Shown: positions 11,693 to 24,400 of the stretch, piece after piece | How positions within the stretch are numbered: the first letter of the stretch is position 1 | Layout of the letters: each line of letters starts with the position of its first letter | Assembly (NCBI GenBank): GCA_013054445.1 | Contig: JAAMPI010000051.1 | Span: forward strand, 1-64,000 | Length of the DNA: 64,000 bases | Direction of reading: 5' to 3' | Source of the DNA: Cudoniella acicularis | Lineage: Eukaryota > Ascomycota > Leotiomycetes > Helotiales > Helotiaceae | Made by a program: the position numbers and the translations under genes | Notes under the pieces: model-generated | What the model was told of the DNA's origin: nothing | The model's database searches: none | The model's input: only the letters and a program-made list of their open reading frames with translations

Positions 11693-12407
11693 TTTACTTA
11701 AACAGAATCACTAATCGCCGCCTTAATTTCGCGTGCGCTAGAGGATCATAGGATCTTTTGAAGTATATATATTTAACATAAGTTCCTAGATTTTATCTAG
11801 GACGAGTACTGATAAAACGCTATACAAACATATCTCGTAGTAATGTATTGAATTTCGATGTTATCTACCAATTACAATTACAATTCGTAGATATTATATC
11901 CTGTCTAACCAAACCCAAGGCACCTACCATGCCTATCTTCGGCCCTATTTCTCAAATGTCATCTGCCCCCTCTCCCCCCTCGCTCACAATCAATCTCCAA
12001 CCAAAGACCCCACCCTCACCACTATAGCCTTTGATTGACACTCATTCTTTACTATCGGCAGGTACTGCTTCCCGCTTATTCTCGACTTTCGGCTCTCAGG
12101 TGCAACGATCGCTTTGGGGGATTTGGTCTATGATGGAGGGGAGATGCCACCCGAACCAAGTGGCTGTCTCTGTCTATGGGAGTTAAGATAGTGAGTTGCT
12201 AGATGGGCGAGTTGGAGCGGAAGAGGACAGACCTCAAGTTAGACAGGTTGCGGCACGAGACATTGTAAGGTTGATGTGATGGAAACGGGTTTACATTGTG
12301 TTTTCATACACACCAATAAGTTTTCCAGTTCTGTGCTTCCTTCCTATCGATACTCCGCTTGACACTCGCTAAAAGGCAAGAAAATCAAACGCTATGAACT
12401 TTCTCTT
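11693..12407. other. Intergenic, mildly AT-rich
   Basis: About 700 bp between the HET relics and the 3' end of the glycosyltransferase gene. It contains short AT runs and a pyrimidine-rich stretch near 11,960-12,010. No gene is supported. Confidence 0.45.
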
Positions 12408-15311
12408 CTACAGCGTCACTTTTGAGTACAAATTCTTCCCAGGCCCTAACCACGTCGCGATCTCTTCATTAGATGCGCCATTGAACTCTTTAGACCCCTG
12501 AGCCAACCTTGCAAGCGATATGTGACCTTTGATAGACGATCCAAAGAGCTTTTCCAACTCTTTATTAATCCCCTCATATGTGTAGCCGCCAATGCCCCAA
12601 GCAGCTGTGTGTTGAGGTCAGGACATGGTTTGACCACTAAATGGGCAATACCTACCAGCTACAGGTTTGAGAATTAATCCACCCAGTCCTATTGCAAGGC
12701 CCTTGCTGAATCCAGCGAACCCTTCATGCCGAGCACCGTCGATTGGGTGCAGAAACAAGCCCGAAATACCGTCGTACAGACTGTAACCAATTTCCTATTC
12801 TGGTCAAAAACGACTTCAGACCGGAAGAGCAACTGCCTTACCTTTCCCATGACCTCAAATCCGCTCATGACTCCAGTTATCCTTTCCGGTGGCCGAACAG
12901 ACCCATCGCCGTACAACGCCGGTACATTGTGGAAGCCACGCGCTGCCATTAACATGACCTCGAATGGGGACCGAAAGCCGGCAAGGAGAATCCGACCAAC
13001 TCCTTTTGAAGTACCAACAATGGTACCTTGAGCAACATTCAGTGACCCGCGGGCGACGCTTCCATCAATAGGACGTGCCTTGTTGGCTCGGCTGACTGCA
13101 AGAGGAACGTCACCTAAGCTCTTCGTCATATTGCCAACCATTCCTAGACACGACGAGAGAACTCCTGTGATGGGATCCCAAGGGCCGTTTTCGAGGTCGT
13201 ACTCCATATGTCGAAGCCTGAGTCCTCATCAGACAATTTTTCAGAACAGCAGAGACTAACTACTCACAACTTCAGGTCCTGCACGCGCAAAATACGGGAG
13301 TTGAGAAGAACCGTTGCCGCGAATGCGCTCAAGTACACCTCTTTCTTCTTGACCCTCCATACCGCTACTCGGTGCGGCGCCATCGAGCATTTGAGGCACT
13401 GCGCCTCCGTATGTTGATGCAGACTGACACAGCCAGCGTCCATTCCATTCTCGCAGTCTATAAGCTTACCTAGTACCTCTGCTCGGTCGAGTACAGCCGG
13501 CTGCAACACCTGGATGATAGCGGCAGCAAGAGAGCTAGCAGTGAGTTCTTTTCCCGGAATTGGCTTCGCGCCCGCACCAGCTTTCTGAACCATAGCTCCC
13601 CAAAAGAATTGATCACCAAAGAATGGCACAATGACGCTCGGTTTCCCAGCCGCCATCGCCGCTGCTGTGGTGCCTGCTCCACCGTGGTGGATGACGGCGG
13701 AGACATGACGGAAGAGCCAGTCATGCGGTACATCTCCAACAAGGAAGACACTACTTGGAAGTTCTTGTGAGCCGAGACCGGCCCAGCCTTTGGATACCAC
13801 TGCTCTCACGCCAGCCAGCTCTATCGCGTTGAATACCGTCTTGGTCAAGGCTTCTGGATCGTCAATGACAATGGAGCCGAAACCTACATATATGGGAGCT
13901 GGCCCAGCAAAAAGAAACGCAGCAAGGGCTGGCTCAGGAGCGTATTCTGTCGTTCGAGTCAGGAAGTAAAACCCTGCTACAGAGATATGGGATCCCCAGT
14001 CTTGTGGCTTTGGGATCAAGGAAGGAGACCTTGTGGTACGAAATTAGCTTGAGCAGATAGTGATTCCTCTCTTAGTAATTCTCACCAACAGTATGCATGT
14101 GGAATTTTCAGTCGGTTCAACATTCTAGGTCCAAAAGCCAACCTGATCGGTTCAAGTCCAAGGACATTTTCTCGAAATCTGTTTTGAAGAGAGCCGAGGC
14201 CCTGCCAGAGTAGTGTTTCAACTAGGGCGTAGGAGACATAATTGGCCAGGCCGAGATCCGCATTCGAGGGCTTGGTTTTCGCCAGCGGATGAGGGAAGGC
14301 TTGAGTTGCTGACCATGGCATCCTAGAATCGAATCCCAGTTAGGGCGACTAAGTCAATCAAAGGGACTCGAATAGGACAAGCTCAGATCAAAACAACTCA
14401 GACAATAAAAAAAGTTCAGATAAGCACACGGGTTAGGGTATGCCTAATGAAAGACCACCAGCACAACAAGTCGAACTTACGTGAACATCAAATGTACAGG
14501 CACACCCAACTTCTGTCCGCAATGCAAATGCGCGAAGCTCGGCGGATTCGCAACGATCACATCCGCCACAAACGGCGTCTCCTTGCCCGTCCACCTCTTC
14601 CCCCTTTTCACCTCCTCCAAATCACACATCCCATCGCCCTCCTCAATACAGGCCCTCCAACAACCCTCCATCATCCTCGCCACCATCTTTCGATGTCTCG
14701 CCACATCCCCTCCCCTCAGAACATCCAAACTTGGCAGCAGCCCAGGACTACGAACCATGAACGCCATGAGTTCGTGTGGGTCGCCACCTATGCTGAAAAA
14801 TTCTAGGCCGTTTTCTTCAACGAATGATTTGAAAATGGGGTGGGTGGCGATACGGACGCGATGTTGGTAGGTGGATTTCAGGATTTTACCGAGGGCTACG
14901 AAGGGTTGGACGTCGCCGCGAGAACCTACTACGTGGACGACGATATTGAGAGGAGAGGGTAGTCGTTGCGGTGCTGGTGTTTGAGTTGTGAGAATGGAGC
15001 CATCTTTTGATTGTCCTGCGTATGGTGGTGTTGCGGGTTTTGAGTTCTCCGTCACGACATTATTGATTTGCTCTTGGATTTGATTTCTGAGAGACGGGGA
15101 TAAGATACTCGATCGCCGGTCGAGATCGATGGCTATGCGTCCGTCCCGTAGAGAGGAAAAGGGTAGTTAGAAGCCCGGTGACTGAATGTTCTGGGCAGAA
15201 AGAAGTCGTACCAGTTACGTGTGCTTGGACTCCTACGTCAGGTTGCTCAATAATTAAGCCTCCAGTACTCTCTGTGTACCCCGGTGGTGGAAGTTTCTGA
15301 GTTTTGTCCAT
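12408..15311 (-). CDS. GT1 glycosyltransferase, sterol 3-beta-glucosyltransferase-like
   Basis: Predicted to transfer glucose from UDP-glucose to a sterol or similar lipid. Exon 1 (MDKTQKLPPPGYTESTG) is joined over an intron at 15,133-15,211 to the GT28-type N-terminal domain with HVVGSRGDVQPFVALG. A 158-bp intron at 14,323-14,480 leads to MPWSATQAFPHPLA, and a further exon carries the acceptor region (IPKPQDWGSHISVAGFYFL). The UDP-sugar signature HHGGAGTTAAAMAAGKP follows near 13,620-13,690. The C-terminal extension (GISGLFLHPIDGARHEGF, then EEIATWLGPGKNLYSK) ends at a TAG at 12,408-12,410. No PH/GRAM domain of the Atg26 type is visible, so it belongs with the shorter fungal homologues. Confidence 0.88.
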
Positions 15312-15939
15312 TGTAGGTTCTCAGCAAGCGTGAATCTCGGTCAGAGGTTGCGATGGATGCCCTGCACTGGCTGCGACATCGTTTTGTAGTCCTTCGACCG
15401 GCGGGTGACAAAGCATCAAGATCATGGGAATAGGTAAAACGACATACCAGGGGTGTCGATGTCTGGTGCTGATTACCCACATCGACCCGCTCCTCACATG
15501 TCACTTCCCCTTTTCCTGAGATCCTGGTCTGCAAGCGAGCCGAGAATCCTCGCCCCGGATTGGCTGCGTCGTCAATTTTCGTGACACTAGCGCTGCAGGC
15601 AAAGTCAACGTCATGGAGGACTTCTAACCGCAGCTGGAATTCAAGCTTCCGAAAATTGTTTCTTGTTGGTGATGAAGAGGACGCGTAATATTATGGGACG
15701 CGGAGACGCTGTAATCTTTCAGCGGCCAAGCGGTACACGATGAGCCCAATGAGAGGGCGTGATTCCTTGGAGGTTTGAATTCCCATCTCTTCTAGAGACG
15801 TAACCCAAAGCTGGCCAAGCACCAAAGTTAGCACAAATATTATGACTTAAATGAAGGCAAACCTCATTTCAAGGTGCAACAAAAGCCTCATCCTCCAAAT
15901 ATTCAGACACTTCTCGATTCGGATTTCAACTTACCCACA
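15312..15939. other. Divergent promoter region
   Basis: About 630 bp between the glycosyltransferase start (minus strand) and the small secreted protein start (plus strand). Both promoters must lie here. I see no clear TATA box or repeated operator. Confidence 0.4.
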
Positions 15940-16747
15940 ATGCTTCGCCTCCTCCTTCTCTTGACAACCCCCTTCTTACCTTTCACTCATCCAACTCAAG
16001 TCATCATGCATTCTATCACCCGTGAAAAGCCGTCTTTCCCTGCTTCTTACGAGCTCTTCTCGTCGGCATTCAAACAGCCTGATCCTCCGCTCGTGAAGGC
16101 CGAATTCAAATGCAACTGGCAACAGCATGCTTGGTAGGCTCTCCGACAATCACAGTCCCAATTCGTGTTCTTTTGCTTGCCGCTAACAGCCGCTCCTCCC
16201 AGGTCCTCTTCCTTTTCACGCATCTCTTCTGGTTACCTCTACCACTCCCCTACGCACTCTAAGGTCCGCGTCGACGCAACCTACGACTCATCCATCGTAT
16301 CCTCTCTGTTCGACTACACGAACACCAGTCGCGATAATCTAGTCTGGAATACCCTGTACACAATCGAGCCTTCTGTCTCTGCTACGCCGAAGATCTGGAC
16401 GGGTTTCGTGAAGCCGGCTTGGGCCCTATTTAAGGAGGATATTCTGGTGAAGAGCAATGCTGTTTTTGCGGGCGTGGTGGATGACAGATGGTTGGGTGCG
16501 GCTGCGAGTGTGAGTTCTGACTTCTGAGTTTTTCTGGACTTAAATGAGGGTGATGCTGATCATGCGGCAGTGGAAGACTGTGTATGAGAACTCGGGCCCC
16601 GTAACGGTGTATCTTGATTCGAGCGGCACGTTCGTCGGATATGATTTCTACGACGTGACAACGAGGACGGGGATTGTGAATCGTTTCTTTAACATTGAGC
16701 TTGGGAAGATCGATAAGCGAGTGTTTGATTTTCCCAAGAAAGAGTAG
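15940..16747 (+). CDS. Small secreted protein of unknown function
   Basis: I do not recognise the family. The start at 15,940 gives a typical signal peptide (MLRLLLLLTTPFLPFTHPTQ). Three exons follow: 15,940-16,133, 16,203-16,509 and 16,571-16,747, with introns GTAGGC...CCCAG and GTGAGT...GGCAG. The mature protein, about 200 residues, is rich in aromatic residues (SRISSGYLYHSPTHSK, then FVKPAWALFKEDI, then GYDFYDVTTRTGIVNRFF) and looks compact. I see no membrane span after the signal, so export is likely. Its last 59 bases overlap the end of the convergent Zn2Cys6 gene. Confidence 0.75.
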
Positions 16748-18695
16748 CGGAACACGGCAAATCTGGTACAAATTGTTCTGGGTCAATTGTTTCTGCACTT
16801 TTTGCAATAGTGTCCTTCCATGTTAAGATAGTGCTATCAATTCTCCATCGCTTGAGCAGGTGGGAATTTCGGGAGATTTCTTCTTGTGCTTCTATAGCCC
16901 TTCTGTTGTACCTGAGCCAGACAGTTTGTCGGGCTTTAACAATGTTTAACGAGAGGCAATGGATTCTGTTTGTTTCTGGCACCCCAAAATGTGGAGCATC
17001 AGCGCGTACATTGTGAGAGTCTGGCTCGATGGAGCATTCTTCGACAGCAATGACAAATTCGGCGATTGTGGCCAACATATCCGCGTCCCATACGCCTTCA
17101 GTGTCAGCATTCCGCAGCATTGCCAAAGCAAACTGACGAAGAGGATTGTACCTGCATTTCAATGCCGTATAGTACAGTGGATAACAGATGGATGAATAGA
17201 CTTTGAAGTCATTCTTCTTAGGTTTGAGGCTCGGCATGTTGCCCGCAAGTTTGTCAGTCGAGTCTCCTGGTAGCTGTGACGGTGAGGCATGAGCGGTGTA
17301 TTTTAGATACGCCTCAGCTTGCCCCGCAATCTTCTTGAAGGAGGGTAGCTGCTCATCGTAACAGCACTCATCCTCAGTATAGGAAACAGCTAAGTTAATC
17401 CGCGTTGTATGGTATGCCAGCCAAAGCAAAGCGCAACCTGCCAAGGCGTCCGGCGTATTTGCTGTCCCCTTCTGCAAGAATCCCTGAAATGCGCTCTTCC
17501 AGCGTGAAAGAACATGCATGAAATGCCGACGCTGTGTGGCGGCTTTTGGTAAATTGTAATCCCGGTATGTACTACCATGAAAGATCGTGTAGATGTCAAA
17601 CCCGCGGTCCGGATGCGGACACCACTCCGGAAAGCATTTTTCAGCACCATCTGGAGGCGTGACGAAGTTCATGATGGCAGCTAGATGCGCATATAAACTG
17701 TCGCGGGCACCCAAAAACGTCTCGAACGTAGCAGGAATGTCCTCGCTTGTGTGAAACCAAATTGAAGTTCCGTCTGGGTACCAGGGAGTTCGAGAGCCCA
17801 TGTATAGCACGGATTGGACGTCGAGTCGTGAGAGGATCTTGGTGAACCTTTCAAGTGCAGTGTTCATGTTAGATGCGACTTTATTTCCCCTGGCGTGTAC
17901 GAAAGCCTGGTCGGTAGGCTGTGCACAGTCGTAAAGTTTGAGAGCACCGTCGAGATGGGTCACAGCTGCTATATCATCGCCACGGAGGATCTCCATGAAG
18001 ATAAATATTAGACATGCGATCATGATCTCCTCAAGCATTTCCAGAGTCTGGGATGTCTCTGCGATTCGATACCGCAGAATCTGAATTGCAGTGTCGTAAC
18101 GAAGGGAAGAGAGGAACTCGAGTCTCTTACCATTTGCGCTTAATGCGAGACTCCCATGATGGTTCTGACGTGCAATCCGCTGCTCATATACAGCACCAAA
18201 GGCAATGGCTGCATGCTGAACGGCCGGAGAAGAGGAAGCTCTTAGGATGCCCCTTTGCCAAAACTCAGAGCCCATGGCTTCCGTAAGAGATGGCACGCAG
18301 CCGTGAAGGAAGCTATGGAAGAAGCGGTTGCTCTGCGCATCTGAAGGAAGCCCTAAGGTAGGAGCCAAGGAGACTTGAGAATCGTTCCATGGACTCGTCT
18401 TGCTAATGCACAATCGGGCAAGGCCCAAGGGCGACAGAGACTGCTGATGATTTGGAGCTCTGGCGCTTTCGTATCCATCGCATTTGCGTCCAGTGGATGT
18501 GCAATTCAAGCAGGAGGGCCTTCGCTCATCACACTTCACGTGTCGAGCCCTGGAGAACTTGTTAGATTCAGAACATAGCTCTCCTTTCGCATAAGGGGCC
18601 AAATAGATGACCTACCGACACGTTGGACACCCGGTTTTGCCTCTTGGGCCACCCTTCCGCGTCCGCTTCGTGGTTTTGGGGTTGGTTTTTGCCAT
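16689..18695 (-). CDS. Zn2Cys6 fungal transcription factor
   Basis: Nuclear DNA-binding regulator. The binuclear zinc cluster is split by an intron at 18,550-18,615: exon 1 (from the ATG at 18,695) ends KTGCPTC and exon 2 continues RARHVKCDERRPSCLNC then KCDGY, giving the six-Cys spacing of the Gal4 family. The remaining roughly 600 residues form the usual helical regulatory region with no stops (for example RFFHSFLHGCVPSLTEAMGS and LAYHTTRINLAVSY). The start at 18,695 is chosen because a frame starting inside the intron would lose the first two Cys. The stop at 16,689-16,691 lies inside the last exon of the convergent gene. The divergent RTA1-like gene is a possible target; that is inference. 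Confidence 0.9.
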
Positions 18696-19319
18696 TGCAT
18701 TGTCCGTCCAGGGGACCGAGTCTCTAGATCGTATGATTTATATGATTCATATCCAAGGGGCTCGCAATCTCAACGAGGGAGACGACAGAACCAGTCATCT
18801 CTACTGTGTACCTACGGACTTGTCGAGCAGCATGTTCGGCCTTGCGCCGGTCGTATCGAGTTGTCTAAATAAGGATTTGGAGGGGCAGCCTTGTGGCTTC
18901 GCGTGCTGACGCCTTTTTGAGCTTAGCGGATTCAAGTTGACGATGCAGCCAATCAGCGCACGCAAAGCGGTCCCTTTTTGCAAAAGGCCAACGAGGCTCA
19001 CACGGCTGAGATCTCCTCCACACAAGACACCACACCGTCTGTCGTCATCGAAGCAAAGTTGTTTTGTTAGTTGCATGTTCATTCTCTTTGGTGTCGCGAC
19101 TCTTGGGGAGGATTTCAGTCATGGCCGCGTCAGCACTGGATTTTTTCTCTGACTTGGCATTTGCCAGGACCTTCACGGCAGCCATCCCTGCTGTTGAGAT
19201 ATGAGCACGACACTGCTAAAACCTGAGCATATATAAAGGCACTCACCATTCAACTCCATTCTTCATTGCCTGAGTATTGTCCGGTTCCCTCCCACTCCAT
19301 CAACTTCAATTCCAAAGCC
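18696..19319. other. Divergent promoter between regulator and RTA1-like gene
   Basis: About 620 bp shared upstream region. A TATATAAA box at 19,230-19,237 serves the plus-strand gene. No CGG inverted-repeat operator of the Zn2Cys6 type is obvious to me. Confidence 0.45.
19230..19237 (+). promoter_or_regulatory. TATA box of the RTA1-like gene
   Basis: TATATAAA lies 83 bp upstream of the ATG at 19,320, followed by a pyrimidine-rich leader typical of fungal promoters. Confidence 0.5.
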
Positions 19320-20302
19320 ATGTCTCTCCCCACCAAAAATGGCACGTACATCATTTGCACACTAGGCACCTGCCCCATTGAATGGGCCTTTGTTGAATAT
19401 ATCCCCTCCTTGACCGGCAATGCAACCTATCTTTCTATCTTTGCGGCCCTCTTGCTCACTCAGCTGTATCTTGGCATTTACTATCGTACGTGGGGGTTTC
19501 TGACCGGCATGGTTGTTGGTGGCCTTCTTGAAATACTGGGATACCTTGGCCGGATCCTTTTACACTCAGATCCTTTCAATTTCAACTACTTCCTTGTGTA
19601 AGGTTTCACTGTCGAAAGTCTCTCTTGTATGCTCACGACCTCAAGTTATCTCATCTGCCTCACAATCGGCCCAACCTTTCTTTCCGCAGCCCTCTATCTC
19701 TGCCTCGCACGGATTATCGTCGTCTACGGTACCCAGCTCTCCCGCTTTCAGCCTCGCACATATACCGTCACATTTATGAGCTCCGATTTCGTATCTTTGG
19801 TCTTGCAATCCATCGGCGGAGGTATTACCTCCACGGCGAGTGACAAGAGTACTTCAAATGCCGGTGTCCACATCATAGTCGCTGGTCTGGCGCTCCAGGT
19901 TTTTAGCTTGGTCCTGTTTATGGTTCTCTGTCTTGAGTTTGCTTGGTGTGTGAGAGACGCCCGTAAAGAAGAGCGCTTCGTAGATTTGAGAAGTACCGGG
20001 GCGTTCAGAGTTTTCAAGTATGGTTAGTGAAACCGGTTACTTTCTTGCTGGGGAGCTATCGACTAATATCTTCCTTAGCACTGGCAGTATCTACCATAGC
20101 CATTTTTATTCGATCGCTATATCGTGTTATTGAACTGTCTGGTGGGTTCGGAGGTGCGTTGGCGAATAATCAGGGGACGTTTATGGTGCTAGAGGGTCCG
20201 ATGGTGATCATCGCGGTGCTAGCGATGACGCTGTTCCACCCTGGGATATGTTTTAATGGGAACTGGGCGGCTGCTGGATGGATTTTGAGGAGCAAGCATT
20301 GA
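19320..20302 (+). CDS. RTA1-like multi-pass membrane protein
   Basis: Member of the RTA1/RSB1/RTM1 family, plasma-membrane proteins linked in yeast to lipid translocation and resistance to toxic compounds. Three exons are clear: introns 19,598-19,645 (GTAAGG...CAAG) and 20,023-20,078 (GTTAGT...TTAG) restore one frame. Hydrophobic spans include SIFAALLLTQLYLGIYY, GMVVGGLLEILGYLGR, YLICLTIGPTFLSAALYL and VFSLVLFMVLCLEFAW, giving about seven helices. Family landmarks are GGLLEILGYLGR, SDFVSLVLQSIGGG and the late GPMVIIAVLAMTLFHPG. The start at 19,320 is preferred over an in-frame ATG at 19,266 because of its distance from the TATA box and the usual family length near 290 residues. Confidence 0.88.
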
Positions 20303-20994
20303 TTACTGTTGATGGTTTTTCCTTCTTGGTTAGAATTCGTTTTGTTTAAAGTCATTATCGGCAGCCCGTGTACTCGAGTATTGTTTCGCGGAGGGAGGGG
20401 ATCCACAGGCCTTTGGGCCGAGAAAAATTACTGAACTTCTTTTCTTCTCTTCCTTACTTCCCCGAAAGAGCAAAATGCGCGATATGTCTTACAGTTTTAT
20501 CTTAAAATTATATAATATTAATTTTATTTTAACTTTATAATCTATTATTTTAATAAAATTTAATAATTTTAAATAAAAAATAAATAGATTAAATAGTTTA
20601 TCTTTTTATATTTTAAAATCTTAATAATTATAATATTTATAGATTATCTAATAGTATTTTAAGATAAGATATTAGAATATAAATAATATATATAAAAATA
20701 ATAAGTTAAAAGTTGTGAGGAGGAGGCGTTAGTAGGTAAAGAAGTCACGTGTAAGAGGAAAAAGATTCAGTACAGAACTAATCTCTGGCCCCAAGGGTGC
20801 CAGATGTCACAGACCTAGTTCGACGTCAGGCTAGATTGACTTGATAATAGCCTGTCCTTTTGATCGCTAGTCGATTCAATGACTTGACGACTGACCGAAT
20901 GACTCACTATCCAGGGGAATCGCTTNCGGACTGCTTCGTTTACTAGCGCTATTTGTATAGTTAAATAGAGCTTCTCTCTCCGAGAGAACCTCTT
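20303..20994. other. AT-rich block and remnant of an older LTR
   Basis: 20,480-20,710 is almost pure A/T, as left by heavy RIP. From 20,815 the sequence starts TGTCACAGACCTAGTTCG, matching the start of small LTRs near 28,063 and 28,274. The 180 bp after it are probably a remnant of such an element into which the gypsy element inserted. No gene is supported. Confidence 0.5.
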
Positions 20995-21426
20995 TGTCAC
21001 GAATCAAGGATCACGTGCAGGCCCAGGCCTGAGGCTCGGCTGCGACCAATAGGAACGGCACAGAGAACCAGGGTCCTAAGTCACGAGGATCACATGACTA
21101 GTCACGTGACCGGTCAAGTGATAGAGTCCAAGGCCGAGGCTTGGCAGAGGGACCGATCGACCTTCGGCCCTTCTTGCTGCCTACGGCCCATAGGAATAAA
21201 GGATCTATATAAGCAGGAGGATTTCCTTACTAGATAGGAGCTATATGCTCAAATTACTTTAACAATCTTATATTATACTTTAGCATATCCTTACTTATAA
21301 CGTGCTAGCTTCCTAGTTAGCAACTAGTTAACAATTGCTTCGCTCGACACTTCTATACTACTAATCTGACAGACCTTCTTCTTACCTGAGGCGCCGTCTT
21401 TAGTTAAGTAGACCTAGTTTATTATA
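20995..21426 (+). repeat. 5' LTR of the gypsy element
   Basis: It starts TGTCACGAATC, carries TATATAAGCAG near 21,206 and ends at a TTATA that was probably TTACA. It matches 27,554-27,987 over its whole length with scattered C/T and G/A differences. Confidence 0.85.
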
Positions 21427-21464
21427 CTTTAAGCACTAGTCTTAAAGTAAGAGTATTACACACG

Positions 21465-24400
21465 ATGGCTTTACGATCAGAGAACGCGACTACTAGCGCG
21501 AGTACTAGTAAAGTCAATCTTACTCTAGACCTCGATAAAGGGATGCCTAACGTACTAGTGACTACGGTCAAGGTCGAGGCAAACAAAGGATTAAAGGTGT
21601 CTGTCCTAGACAAGTATAATAGAAAGCGAGAGGACCTTAAGACCTTTATCCTATAAATAGAAATCTACTTTCGATTCTATGACGACAAGTTCGAGACTAT
21701 AGACGCCTATAGCATCTAGGCTGCTTTATACCTCCGGGGAGAGGCTACTAAGTAGATCAAACTATTCCTAAGGAACTACCTTATTACTACGACAAGGGCG
21801 TAAAGGATAGAAGTATTAACTAGGATTTTTAGGTCTTTTAAGGGATTTAAGACCGAAATTAGAAGAGTATTTAACGATATTAATAAAAAGAAAACAATAG
21901 TATAGAAGCTATTTAAACTCTACTAAACCGGGTTAATAATCAACTATACTACCGAGTTCTAAAGGCATATAACAAAAACAGGATAGGACATAGACATACT
22001 AATAAGCTATTATAACCGAGAGTTAAAAGACAATATAAAGGACGAGCTCGCTCGATTTGACTACTAACCTGCTAATATTAATATATTAATCGACGCTAGC
22101 GTACGAGTCGATAACCGACTATACGAACGAATATAAGACTAAGCTAGTATAGGTAGAGGTCGGTCGGGGTATAACGGCCTAAGGGATAAACAACCTAAAA
22201 GGGGATACTCTGAGAAAAGAGAAGTCGCCGCTACTGATAAAACAAACCTACTAGCTAAGGAGAGGGAACGACGACTTAAAAAACAACTATATTTTACCTA
22301 TAGGTTATTAGGGCATATAGCTAGAGACTATAAGAAGAGAGGCCCGAGAAAGAAGGGCGAGAAGCTATAGAAAAAACTAGTCTGAGAGTTTAGAATAACT
22401 AAACGGGTACTTAACTAGTAAGAACCCGCTAAACCTAGTAAGGATAGTAGTAGACAGGATACCTCGATAAGGGACTTAAGTACGGCTATAGACAAACAAC
22501 TCAAAGAGTAGGGAATATTAACGTAAGTAGACCTACCGTTAAGATAAGATGATTCTAGGGATACGGTTCTTTTAAAATTTATTAATAGCGACGACGAAGA
22601 GGGAGGTACTAAGACAGGAGACCTTCGAACTACTAGCGAGGAGTAGCTTAAGTAGTAGGGAATGTTGTCGCGGGTAAGGGACTAAGAGGATTTAGACTAG
22701 GAACTATATAAACTAGACCCGCTACCAGAAGTTAGGGAATATTAGGTACTTACCTAGGTCTATAACGATATACGAATATAGAGACTATTAGTCAGTAATA
22801 GACCGAACTAACTAGTAGACAAGCTATACTTCGAAGAAGATTAAGAGACACGAGATAAGCCTACCTTTAAAGAACTATATCGAGTTACCTATAAGGACAC
22901 GCGAAGAATCGTCTTTATAGCCTAATATAATAAACTAAGAGAACGCCGTTATATCGCTACTATATCTATCTACGAAAAACAATTATCGATCTTTAACAAG
23001 GAAGCAGAACCTAGAAGTATCTAAGAAATAATTAGGGCAAGTAATAATAAAAGAATCTAGGAAAGGACTATACCGATGACTAGCTTAAGGGCTGATTATA
23101 TCCGGGACTAGATTATAGGAACGAGTGAGTTATAGACGTACATTTTATACTGACTTACGAAGGCTACGGACTAATATAGGGTATAGAAAAACTAACTAAC
23201 AGACAATACTATTATCGAAACACGAACCTAAAAGGTCGTTATAACTATCGGCTATAGACAACTTATCGTTAATATTAGGCTAGGCAGAATCTTAATACGA
23301 GCTATAATTGATTCTAGAGTATAGAGAAATTATATTAACCCTAATTTCGCTATAAATCAACTAATCCCTATAAAATCACTATAGAAACTATACTAGCTCG
23401 CGCTCTTAGGAGGTAAGTAGGCAGGGATTAATAGATAAGTTAGACGAGAGGCTAGACAGATGCCCTTAACTATACTAGAAGGCTATTTTAAAGAAATCGA
23501 CTTAGACGTCGTCCTATTAGAAAAATATCTAGTGATCTTTAGAATACTATAGATTAGATAATATAATCTAAATATCGACTAGATATTAAGTATAATAAGC
23601 TTTATACGATACGAGTATAAGAAGGTCGACTAACTAATCGACCTAAGAAAGGTATATATAACCTCTGGTAATAAGACTATTAACGAGGATAAGTAGATAT
23701 TAGAAATCAAGATAGATTAAACAGTTATATCACTATAGTATTAAGAATTCGTAAGACTATTCAATAACCTAGAAGATATAAAGGCTCTACTAGAACATAA
23801 ACTATAGGATTATATAATTAAATTAAAAGAAAGGATAGAGCTAATATCTGAGAAGTGTCGACGATATAACCTATAAACCTTAAAGACGCTTAAGAAGTAC
23901 GTAAGAGAAGCGATAAAGAAAGGATAGATATAAAGATCGAAATCGCCTATTATCGCTAATATGCTTTTAATATATAAGAAGAGCGATCTAAATAGACGAC
24001 CCTATATAGATTATCGAGAGCTAAACGCCGTAACAATTAGGGATATATATCCGATACCTAATACGTAATACCTATAAGACAGGCTAGTAAAGGCTATTAT
24101 ATTTATAAAGTTAGACTAATAAAGTACGTTTAACTTAATCAGGATCATAAAGAGCTATAAATAGATAATAGTATTCCTCTTACCTTTAGGATTATAAGAG
24201 TATACGATAGTACTATTCGGATTAACAAACGTATTAGCTATTTATTAGCGATAGAACGACGAGATTTTTTATAAATATCTAAGAATTATAGTTATATACT
24301 ATTTAGACGATATCCTAGTCTTTTTAGAGAAGGAGGAAGACTATTTAATATATATAAAACAAGTTATAAAAGTACTTATAGAAGTTAATTTTAGGCTTAA

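Noticed and set aside
12726..13031. Plus-strand open frame within the glycosyltransferase gene
   Set aside because: It lies antisense to clearly conserved GT1 C-terminal sequence and has no motif of its own.
14447..14870. Plus-strand frames opposite the glycosyltransferase N-terminus
   Set aside because: They are antisense shadows of the exon carrying HVVGSRGDVQPF.
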